Below, in pieces: positions 1 through 5,739 of a stretch of 13,253 nucleotides of DNA (position 1 is its first letter; the number at the start of each line of letters is the position of its first letter). The DNA is from an uncultured Prevotellaceae bacterium (GTDB taxonomy: Bacteria > Bacteroidota > Bacteroidia > Bacteroidales > Muribaculaceae): NCBI GenBank assembly GCA_937904375.1, contig CALDIG010000232.1, forward strand, positions 1-13,253, read 5' to 3'. The notes beneath the pieces were generated by a model. The model made no database searches. It saw nothing but the letters and a program-made list of their open reading frames with translations, and had not been told where the DNA came from. The position numbers and the translations under genes are program-made.

Positions 1-958
1 GCAGCTCAAGGCCTTGGCTGAGCAGCGGACCTACCATGAGCAGTGCTGAGATGAGCGTGAAAGACGACACTACAATCATAAGAGCGAGAATAATGATGAC
101 GTTCATGTCGAGCATGCTCAACCATGTGAAGTAAGAAAGATTGTTACGTTTAGTGTTGGTAACATTATAGAGAGTGGTATTGTTAGGGGCATCGTAAGAC
201 TGTAATGCCAGATTGCTGAATAACCTGTAGGCAAAAGCTTCGGCGTTGTCAAGATTGTCGATGTTATCGATGTTGATGCCCACATAGTTGCCAATGTGAG
301 GCTTCCATCCGTTGACACTCTGTAATAAAGCTATGTTGCCCACAATAAACGATTTGTCGAAGGCATCAAAGTCGGTGTTGAAAATTCCCACAATGTGGCA
401 TTTTCTCACTTTCACTTTCTCGTCGATGAAATAAGTGAAAACGCGGTCGTCAACATCAAGCATGAGCTGCTTGGCGATGACGCTTGAAATGATAATCTCT
501 TGAGTGCTGTCGGTGTTCTCAATTTTGGGGACTCGACCTTCCACAAGGTGCTTCTCTAGGAACGAGAAGTCATAACTGGCATCCACACCGCGGAACTGAA
601 GCCCCTTGAAGTTGTCGTCGGTTTTGAGAATCGCTGGTTTCTCGGCGATTAACGAGACGCTGGTAAAATGCTCCTTGAGAGAAGGGTCGCTGTTTATTCC
701 ATTTGCTATCTCCCTGTAATCAACAATGGCAAAATTGTTGTCAAGTCCTATGGCACCATTAAAGACCTTGATGTGTGGGTCGAGGCTGGTGACTTTCGAC
801 GTGATTTCTTTCTTAAATCCCATCACAATCACCACCGAGAGTGTCATGATGACAATGGCGAGAATGATGCCCACAACAGCGACATTGAGGCTTCGGGAGT
901 TGGCTCCGCCTTTGTTTCCGAGTTTCAGTCTTGACGCTATGAAAAGTTCGTGTTTCAT
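1..958 (-). CDS. LolC/LolE-type ABC transporter permease (FtsX-like), 3' end missing
   Basis: Inner-membrane permease of the FtsX/MacB superfamily, most like the LolC/LolE proteins that extract lipoproteins from the inner membrane using an ATPase partner. The ATG at 956-958 gives MKHELFIASRLKLGNK, the usual short cytoplasmic start of this family. A first membrane helix follows at about residues 25-47 (VAVVGIILAIVIMTLSVVVV) and ends in the family-typical GFKKEI. Residues of about 50-270 form the periplasmic MacB-like core. A second helix at about 285-310 follows LDMNVIIILALMIVVSSF. About 319 codons are present; the family usually has 400 or more, so two C-terminal helices are lost off the contig edge. 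After ALLMV the expected glutamate-arginine and IG-LK-LG motif is absent, replaced by GPLLSQGLEL from GC-rich bases 1-31, which may be an assembly artefact. The substrate is inferred from family only. Confidence 0.85.
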   Translation of the reverse strand, partial: MKHELFIASRLKLGNKGGANSRSLNVAVVGIILAIVIMTLSVVIVMGFKKEITSKVTSLDPHIKVFNGAIGLDNNFAIVDYREIANGINSDPSLKEHFTSVSLIAEKPAILKTDDNFKGLQFRGVDASYDFSFLEKHLVEGRVPKIENTDSTQEIIISSVIAKQLMLDVDDRVFTYFIDEKVKVRKCHIVGIFNTDFDAFDKSFIVGNIALLQSVNGWKPHIGNYVGINIDNIDNLDNAEAFAYRLFSNLALQSYDAPNNTTLYNVTNTKRNNLSYFTWLSMLDMNVIIILALMIVVSSFTLISALLMVGPLLSQGLEL

Positions 959-981
959 CCTTGATGCCGAGTATTAAAGTG

Positions 982-989
982 CAAAATTA
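982..989 (-). promoter_or_regulatory. Putative Bacteroidota -7 box for the permease gene
   Basis: Read on the minus strand these bases are TAATTTTG, matching the Bacteroidota housekeeping -7 consensus TAnnTTTG, 23 bases ahead of the permease ATG. No clear TTTG lies 19-21 bases further upstream, so this is a half-site call only. Confidence 0.45.
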
Positions 990-1043
990 CTTATTTTTTT
1001 CTCTAATGAGTCATTTTTAGTTTTATTTTATTTGTCATTTTAT

Positions 1044-1051
1044 TAATTTTG
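1044..1051 (+). promoter_or_regulatory. Putative Bacteroidota -7 box for the yip1-smpB unit
   Basis: TAATTTTG on the plus strand matches TAnnTTTG. The -33 position holds TTTT (1021-1024, spacing 19) rather than TTTG. Together with the minus-strand box at 982-989 it would make the gap 959-1168 a divergent promoter region, with a leader of about 110 bases before the ATG at 1169. Confidence 0.4.
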
Positions 1052-1080
1052 CACCCTCAAAGCTCTTTGCGCAGTTTTCT

Positions 1081-1097
1081 AGTTTAGAGTTTAGAGG
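1081..1097 (+). repeat. Tandem AGTTTAG word plus AGG; inverted copy near 8200
   Basis: Two tandem copies of AGTTTAG (1081-1087, 1088-1094) followed by AGG. The 12-base word AGAGTTTAGAGG at 1086-1097 recurs in reverse complement at 8200-8211, in the gap after lpxA. Both copies are non-coding. Function unknown. Confidence 0.6.
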
Positions 1098-1131
1098 TTA
1101 AGTGCCATTCGACCGATTCCCGATTTTTGAT

Positions 1132-1146
1132 AAACGATAAACGAAT
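1132..1146 (+). repeat. 15-base intergenic repeat, copy 1 (upstream of yip1-like gene)
   Basis: AAACGATAAACGAAT occurs here and again, exactly, at 7252-7266. Here 22 bases separate it from the ATG at 1169; the other copy lies 21 bases before the lpxA ATG. The matched spacing suggests a leader element and supports the ATG at 1169, not the in-frame TTG at 1127, as the true start. Confidence 0.75.
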
Positions 1147-1168
1147 TACACTGAAATATCTCCAACTT

Positions 1169-1714
1169 ATGATAAGAAATTTTTTAGTATTATTAATATC
1201 ACCCAAGGTAGGGTGGCAGTACATCGACGACCGATGTCACTCGGCACAGAGAGTACTTGGCACCTTTTTCTTCCCGTTGCTGGGGCTGCTGGCTATCTCG
1301 TCGTTTGTACCCATGATTTATGACAGTGCCTCTCACACATTGTCCTCATCGTTGATGGATGCAATAGTTTCATTCTCAATGTTTATGCTTTCTTACTACC
1401 TTTGTGTATATCTTTTGTCGGGCTTCTATCCTCAGTTCACGCGTAGCAGCTTGGCGATGTCGAAGTTGAGCAATTATGTTATCTATAACCTCTCTTTTTT
1501 AGTATTGTTGATGATATTGAGAAACGTTCTTAGCGGCGAGTTCTCTCCGTTGTTTTTTCTTGTGCTTTACATGCCTTACATCGCTTACCGTGACATTGAT
1601 TTCTTGTGCGTAGATAGCAATAAATCGGTGAAGTTTGTTGTAATATCATCAATTATGATGTTGGCTTTTCCTGGTATTATATGGTATATTTTAGGATCTT
1701 TGATAAATCGTTAA
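1169..1714 (+). CDS. Yip1-family integral membrane protein
   Basis: A 181-residue, very hydrophobic protein with about five predicted membrane helices: residues 29-50, 62-87, 98-120, 123-140 and 151-179. Layout and the N-terminal ISPKVGWQYI segment (prolines and a W-x-x-I near the first helix) resemble small Yip1-domain proteins often annotated in Bacteroidota. The biochemical role of the bacterial members is unknown, so none is assigned. The frame is open back to a TTG at 1127, but that start would place the 15-base repeat inside the coding region, so I prefer the ATG. It ends 18 bases before smpB on the same strand, so the two are probably co-transcribed. Family assignment is from overall pattern and is moderately sure; membrane location is clear. 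Confidence 0.7.
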   Translation: MIRNFLVLLISPKVGWQYIDDRCHSAQRVLGTFFFPLLGLLAISSFVPMIYDSASHTLSSSLMDAIVSFSMFMLSYYLCVYLLSGFYPQFTRSSLAMSKLSNYVIYNLSFLVLLMILRNVLSGEFSPLFFLVLYMPYIAYRDIDFLCVDSNKSVKFVVISSIMMLAFPGIIWYILGSLINR

Positions 1715-1732
1715 TTCCCATCTTTTGATAAA

Positions 1733-2185
1733 ATGGCAACCAATAACATAAATATAAAGAACCGTCGAGCCTCTTTTGACTACGAGATAATGGAGACTTT
1801 CACCGCCGGCATAGTGCTGACGGGTACTGAGATAAAATCAATAAGACAAGGTAAAGCAGGACTCACCGACACTTATTGCATGGTCGAAAACCGTGAGGTG
1901 TGGATGAAGGGGATGTACATCGCCGAGTATTCCTATGGCTCCTATAATAACCATGCCACTCATCGCGACCGCAAGCTGCTGCTTACTCGCAAGGAAATCA
2001 ACAAGATATCTAAGGCTTGTGTGTTGCCAGGATATTCCATTATTCCGTTGCGTGTATTCATTAATGATGATGGCTTTGCTAAGGTTGACATTGCCATAGC
2101 TCGTGGCAAGAAGCAATATGACAAACGTCAATCAATCAAGGCACGCGAAGACAAGCGTTCGATGGAGCGAATGATGAAACATTGA
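1733..2185 (+). CDS. smpB: SsrA (tmRNA)-binding protein SmpB
   Basis: SmpB binds tmRNA and delivers it to stalled ribosomes for trans-translation, in the cytoplasm. The 150-residue length is normal. Family hallmarks are present: NRRASFDYEI at residues 10-19, the GTEIKSIRQGKAGL core at 31-44, NNHATHRDRKLLL at 72-84, and ARGKKQYDKR at 123-132, followed by the basic C-terminal tail ending MERMMKH. That tail is unstructured in solution and forms a helix that probes the mRNA channel in known SmpB proteins. The start is ATG 1733, 18 bases after the Yip1-like gene. The downstream gene is convergent, with a 39-base gap (2186-2224) where I see no strong hairpin terminator. No tmRNA gene is visible in the window. 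Confidence 0.97.
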   Translation: MATNNINIKNRRASFDYEIMETFTAGIVLTGTEIKSIRQGKAGLTDTYCMVENREVWMKGMYIAEYSYGSYNNHATHRDRKLLLTRKEINKISKACVLPGYSIIPLRVFINDDGFAKVDIAIARGKKQYDKRQSIKAREDKRSMERMMKH

Positions 2186-2224
2186 AAAACGTTAAAAAAG
2201 AGTAGGGGAGTAGTCTGTAAGTTA

Positions 2225-3040
2225 TTAAAACACAGCAAATACCGACACGCTAAGAGCCTTTTCTGCGACATTATAGGCTGGGGTTATAGCAATAGTTGAA
2301 CTTTTGTTGTTTTTATTGTTGATTTTGAAGAAATTACGTTCAAAAGGAAGTAGCCAATATCCAATTCGTGCACTCAAGATGCCGATTCCTGCGCCCATCA
2401 GCACATCGTTAAACCAGTGTTTATTGTTGTAAAGTCGCAATATAGCCACACTGGTTGCTACCGTGTAACCAGCTATGCCATAAATAGTTCCATATTCTTG
2501 ACGCAGAAGTTCGGCTCCAGTGAAAGCCAATGCCACATGACCGCTGGGAAACGAATGATTATTGCTGATGTCGGGACGTTGCTCTTTAATTATGAATTTA
2601 GAGCCATAACCCATAATCAGCATGGCGGCATGAGAAGTCGCTGAGATGAGCAATCTTTCCTTGAAATTGTGTTTTGACTTCACACCAATGCTGCCAAGCA
2701 CCAAGTGTGATGTTGAAGGTAGAAAGCGCAAATAATCATCTATTTTACAAGTCTTGCCATCGCTCAAATCATTGAAGGCATCATTAACCGAGCGGTTAAG
2801 GCTATTGTTATAGTCGATAGCTCCCACAAGACCAGAAACCATAAAAATGCCTGGCACAATTAGTTGCTTAGAATTGAATTTTTCACATAATGTGTCGCAT
2901 GATGATGGAATATCAGATTCTCGTTGACATATTTCCAAAGTGTCATTCATGGGGGTAGAACACAATGCTTGGAATGGTGTGGCTGACGATAATAGGGTGA
3001 TTATCGAAAAAATGAGATATGTATCAAATCGAAATTTCAT
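2225..3040 (-). CDS. Exported PAP2-superfamily phosphatase
   Basis: A 271-residue protein with the three-part PAP2 acid phosphatase signature: K148-x6-R155-P156, P165-S166-G167-H168, and R202-x5-H208-x3-D212 (RLYNNKHWFND). The conserved histidines are the nucleophile and the general acid/base in this family. An N-terminal signal peptide or anchor is seen at residues 1-28 (YLIFSIITLLSSA), and several membrane-associated helices surround the motifs. Family substrates include undecaprenyl pyrophosphate, phosphatidylglycerol phosphate and lipid A phosphates (LpxE/LpxF types); the sequence alone does not pick one. The C-terminus ends in alternating hydrophobic residues and a terminal Phe (ALSVSVFAVF), reminiscent of an outer-membrane strand, which is unusual for a plain inner-membrane PAP2. 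It is divergent from the DAHP synthase gene and has its own promoter at 3061-3091. Confidence 0.88.
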   Translation of the reverse strand: MKFRFDTYLIFSIITLLSSATPFQALCSTPMNDTLEICQRESDIPSSCDTLCEKFNSKQLIVPGIFMVSGLVGAIDYNNSLNRSVNDAFNDLSDGKTCKIDDYLRFLPSTSHLVLGSIGVKSKHNFKERLLISATSHAAMLIMGYGSKFIIKEQRPDISNNHSFPSGHVALAFTGAELLRQEYGTIYGIAGYTVATSVAILRLYNNKHWFNDVLMGAGIGILSARIGYWLLPFERNFFKINNKNNKSSTIAITPAYNVAEKALSVSVFAVF

Positions 3041-3060
3041 TACTAATTTTAATTCTAAGG

Positions 3061-3091
3061 CAAAATTAATTTATTATCGCTTATCAACAAA
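3061..3091 (-). promoter_or_regulatory. Bacteroidota-type promoter of the PAP2 gene
   Basis: On the minus strand TTTG (3088-3091) is followed by exactly 19 bases and then TAATTTTG (3061-3068), a full match to the Bacteroidota consensus TTTG-N19-21-TAnnTTTG. It ends 20 bases before the PAP2 ATG (3038-3040), implying a short leader. The rest of gap 3041-3312 holds the opposing promoter near 3284 and AT-rich sequence with no gene that I can support. Confidence 0.75.
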
Positions 3092-3283
3092 ATTTTCAAG
3101 GAGTTTTTTGTGTTTTAATCATCTCAATATTTTTGAAGCTCTCTCGAAGAATAATAGTAGTGCTATTGAGTTTGTTGTATGTACTTTTGTTTTATAATCA
3201 GTATTATGTTAAATAAACACTGATAAAATTTTAGTTTAACTAAATAAGCCACTCCCCTGACATGATTAATGAAAAAAAAGTGG

Positions 3284-3291
3284 TACTTTTG
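3284..3291 (+). promoter_or_regulatory. Putative -7 box of the DAHP synthase gene
   Basis: TACTTTTG matches TAnnTTTG and lies 21 bases before the ATG at 3313. No TTTG is visible at the -33 position. It falls inside the frame extension that begins at ATG 3262, which argues that translation starts at 3313. A second TACTTTTG at 3182-3189 is a weaker alternative. Confidence 0.55.
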
Positions 3292-3312
3292 CAATATCGA
3301 AAAAACAGAGCA

Positions 3313-4401
3313 ATGAAAGACAATCTTCTTGACAACATATCACCATTGGCGTTTATGTTGAGTAACAGTTCAACTCCATTAGTAATAGCCGGTCCATGCA
3401 GTGCCGAGAGTTTTGATCAGACACTTGAAACAGCAAAACAATTAAAATCAATTGGTATTTCGGTTTTTCGTGCCGGATTATGGAAGCCCCGCACCCTACC
3501 GAGCAGTTTTGAGGGTGTGGGAGTCAATGGTTTGGAATGGCTCAATGCTGTAAAACAAGAAACTGGGATGAGGGTTGCCACCGAGGTCGCCACTCGCGAG
3601 CATGTTGAGGCAGTGATTGATGCGGGTATCGATGTGCTGTGGATAGGTGCCCGCACTTGCACCAACCCTTTTGCGGTGCAAGAGATTGCAGATGCGGTTA
3701 AAGGTCATGACGACATTTCGGTATTGGTGAAAAATCCCGTTAATCCCGACCTCGATTTGTGGATTGGAGCCATGCAACGTATTGTCAATGCCGGGATAAC
3801 TATGGTTGGTGCCATATTGCGCGGATTCAGCTACTACGGCAACAACTATTATCGTAATGTTCCTGAATGGCAACTCGCAATAGAATTGCATAGACGTTAT
3901 CCACATTTACCCATCTTCTGCGACCCGTCTCACATGGGAGGAAAACGGGAACTCATCGCTCCCCTATCGCAACAAGCCATAGACATGGGTCTTGACGGAC
4001 TGTTCATAGAATCACACTGTAACCCTAGCGAGGCACTGAGCGATAAAGACCAGCAAGTGACTCCCGATGAGCTAAAAGCTATCATCAACTCACTGATAAT
4101 AAGAGATAAAAGCGAGAATACCGAAAACCTGGATATGCTTCGACGCCAAATTGATGCCTGCGACAACGAGTTGCTTAACATCCTGAGCAAGAGAATGAAT
4201 GTGTGCCGCATGATTGGTGCTTATAAGAAAGAAAAAGCCATGCAAGTCGTTCAGACCGACAGATATGATACGATTCTACAGAGATGTATCAATGAAGCTG
4301 ACAAACTGGGGCTTAGCACCAAGTTCTTAAAGACAATAATGAGTGCGGTTCATCAAGAATCGGTGAGACAACAAATTGAGATAATGAATTCAGGTTCATA
4401 A
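3313..4401 (+). CDS. Bifunctional DAHP synthase (type I beta) / chorismate mutase
   Basis: First enzyme of the shikimate pathway (PEP plus erythrose 4-phosphate to DAHP) joined to the branch-point enzyme turning chorismate into prephenate. Residues 1-262 are the DAHP synthase: AGPCSAES at 26-33, FRAGLWKPRTLPSSFEG at 52-68, WIGARTCTNPF at 110-120, LVKNP at 138-142, and the metal-site region CDPSHMGGKREL at 203-214. Residues of about 272-360 form an AroQ-type chorismate mutase with candidate catalytic R277 (LRRQID), R294, K305/K306 (AYKKEK) and R317, and HQES at 347-350. This synthase-then-mutase order is known in Bacteroidota. The mutase fused to a synthase usually confers feedback control by prephenate or aromatic amino acids. 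I choose ATG 3313 (362 aa) over ATG 3262 because a promoter box lies between them and the family start fits. No other aromatic genes are adjacent. Confidence 0.95.
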   Translation: MKDNLLDNISPLAFMLSNSSTPLVIAGPCSAESFDQTLETAKQLKSIGISVFRAGLWKPRTLPSSFEGVGVNGLEWLNAVKQETGMRVATEVATREHVEAVIDAGIDVLWIGARTCTNPFAVQEIADAVKGHDDISVLVKNPVNPDLDLWIGAMQRIVNAGITMVGAILRGFSYYGNNYYRNVPEWQLAIELHRRYPHLPIFCDPSHMGGKRELIAPLSQQAIDMGLDGLFIESHCNPSEALSDKDQQVTPDELKAIINSLIIRDKSENTENLDMLRRQIDACDNELLNILSKRMNVCRMIGAYKKEKAMQVVQTDRYDTILQRCINEADKLGLSTKFLKTIMSAVHQESVRQQIEIMNSGS

Positions 4402-4519
4402 TTTATATTGAGGTATTGTGTTAGTCGTTATTTACCCAGATAAAAATGGTCTTTTTATTTCGTTTTTACTTTAATGTTGGTCTATAGGGTGGTTTTTATG
4501 TTAATTTTTCCATATAGAC

Positions 4520-4550
4520 TTTGCCATATCGCCGTTTTTTCGCAACTTTG
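4520..4550 (+). promoter_or_regulatory. Bacteroidota-type promoter of the lpxD-lpxC/fabZ-lpxA cluster
   Basis: TTTG at 4520-4523, 19 bases, then CAACTTTG at 4543-4550, one base off TAnnTTTG. It leaves about 34 bases of leader before the lpxD ATG. No equally good promoter was found in the two later gaps of the cluster, so this is probably the main one. The remainder of 4402-4519 is AT-rich with no gene. Confidence 0.7.
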
Positions 4551-4590
4551 CAGGTTAATTTCAAGATAATAATATTTTTAGATAATAATT

Positions 4591-5634
4591 ATGAGAATAT
4601 CAGTTGAGCAATTAGCGTCGATTGTCAACGGAACCGTTGAGGGAGATGCTAAAGCTTATATCGAGAATTACTCTAAGATTGAAGAAGCTACAGATGGTTG
4701 CCTGACATTCTTGGCAAACCCCAAATACACACATTATATCTATTCAACCAAAGCCACCGCCGTACTTGTACGCAAGGATTTCAAACCCGAGCATGAGTTA
4801 TCGACCACGCTAATCAGGGTTGATGACCCTTACGAGACATTGGCCATGCTCCTCAACATGGTGAGCAGCCAAGAGCCTGTAAAGAAAGGCCTTGAGCAGC
4901 CTTGCCACATCGCCCAGGGCGTGAATGTTCCTGATGATGCTTATGTGGGCGCCTTTGCCTACATTGGCCGCAATGTCACTATTGGGAAGAATGTGAAAAT
5001 TTATCCGCAAGTGTATGTTGGCGATGATGTTACCATTGGCGATGATGTGATACTATATCCTGGCGTTAAGGTTTATCACGGCTGCAAGATTGGCAACAGA
5101 TGCATCGTGCAGTCGGGTGCAGTGATAGGAGCCGACGGATTTGGCTTCGCGCCTAAGGAGGATGGCACCTACGAGAAAATCGCACAGATTGGAATTGTGA
5201 TCCTTGAAGATGATGTGGAAATAGGCGCCAACACCACTATCGACCGTGCCACAATGGGTTCTACGATAGTGAGAAGAGGTGCTAAGCTTGATAATCTCAT
5301 CCAAGTAGCTCACAATGTGGAGATTGGCGAGAACACCGTTATGGCAGCACAAGTGGGAGTTGCTGGCTCCACCAAGATTGGCAAGAACAACATGGTGGGA
5401 GGCCAAGTGGGCTTTGCCGGCCACATCACCGTGGGTGACAATAATGGCATTGGCGCTCAATCGGGCATCCCCAACAACCTTGGCAGCAATCTACGAGTGA
5501 TAGGCTCACCTGCCATCAACGCACTTGATTTCGCAAGAAACCAAGTATATATAAAGCGTGTCCCACAAATGGCACAAGACATAAAGCAACTGAAACAATT
5601 AATTGACGAACTGAAAAAAGAAATAACAAGTTAA
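4591..5634 (+). CDS. lpxD: UDP-3-O-(3-hydroxyacyl)glucosamine N-acyltransferase LpxD
   Basis: Third step of lipid A synthesis: transfers a 3-hydroxyacyl chain from ACP to the free amine of the LpxC product, giving the 2,3-diacyl UDP-glucosamine. The 347 residues match the family length. Residues 1-100 are the LpxD-specific uridine-binding N-domain (SKIEEATDGCLTFLANPKY at 28-46). From about 105 to 310 a left-handed beta helix of hexapeptide repeats is obvious (VTIGKN, VTIGDD, VEIGEN, TKIGKN, ITVGDN). The catalytic base is H241 in IQVAHNVEIG, equivalent to E. coli H239, and H278 in FAGH corresponds to E. coli H276. The C-terminal helix (residues 325-347, rich in Q, K and L) is the trimer helix. 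First gene of the lipid A cluster, led by the promoter at 4520-4550; 105 bases separate it from lpxC/fabZ. Confidence 0.97.
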   Translation: MRISVEQLASIVNGTVEGDAKAYIENYSKIEEATDGCLTFLANPKYTHYIYSTKATAVLVRKDFKPEHELSTTLIRVDDPYETLAMLLNMVSSQEPVKKGLEQPCHIAQGVNVPDDAYVGAFAYIGRNVTIGKNVKIYPQVYVGDDVTIGDDVILYPGVKVYHGCKIGNRCIVQSGAVIGADGFGFAPKEDGTYEKIAQIGIVILEDDVEIGANTTIDRATMGSTIVRRGAKLDNLIQVAHNVEIGENTVMAAQVGVAGSTKIGKNNMVGGQVGFAGHITVGDNNGIGAQSGIPNNLGSNLRVIGSPAINALDFARNQVYIKRVPQMAQDIKQLKQLIDELKKEITS

Positions 5635-5719
5635 CTAGTAAACAAGTAAACAAGCAAAATGTTTTTTCAAACTGTTCATCAACTTGTAAACTTGTCAACT
5701 AGTAAACTGAAAAAAGAAA
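5609..5719 (+). repeat. Repeat-rich gap between lpxD and lpxC/fabZ
   Basis: AACTGAAAAAAGAAA is present exactly at 5609-5623 (end of lpxD) and 5705-5719; AACTAGTAAAC is present at 5633-5643 and 5697-5707. Between them GTAAACAA is tandemly repeated near 5638-5653. Bases 5630-5649 and 5681-5700 form an imperfect inverted repeat (15 of 20 pair), so the transcript could fold into a long AU-rich hairpin. No promoter box is seen. Function unknown. Confidence 0.6.
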
Positions 5720-5739
5720 AACAATAACACATTTCTATA

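Noticed and set aside
118..318. Minus-strand 66-residue frame at the left end
   Set aside because: Out-of-frame shadow of the permease, whose correct frame is open from 958 to the contig edge.
1127..1168. TTG start extending the Yip1-like protein by 14 residues
   Set aside because: It would put the 15-base repeat inside the coding region, while the same repeat is clearly a leader before lpxA; the ATG at 1169 begins just before the hydrophobic segment as expected.
2940..3197. Plus-strand 85-residue open frame across the PAP2 start and its promoter
   Set aside because: Partly antisense to the PAP2 coding region and its promoter, with no recognisable family and no promoter or leader of its own.
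5053..5460. Minus-strand 135-residue frame inside lpxD
   Set aside because: A shadow of the regular hexapeptide codons; no start signal or family likeness.
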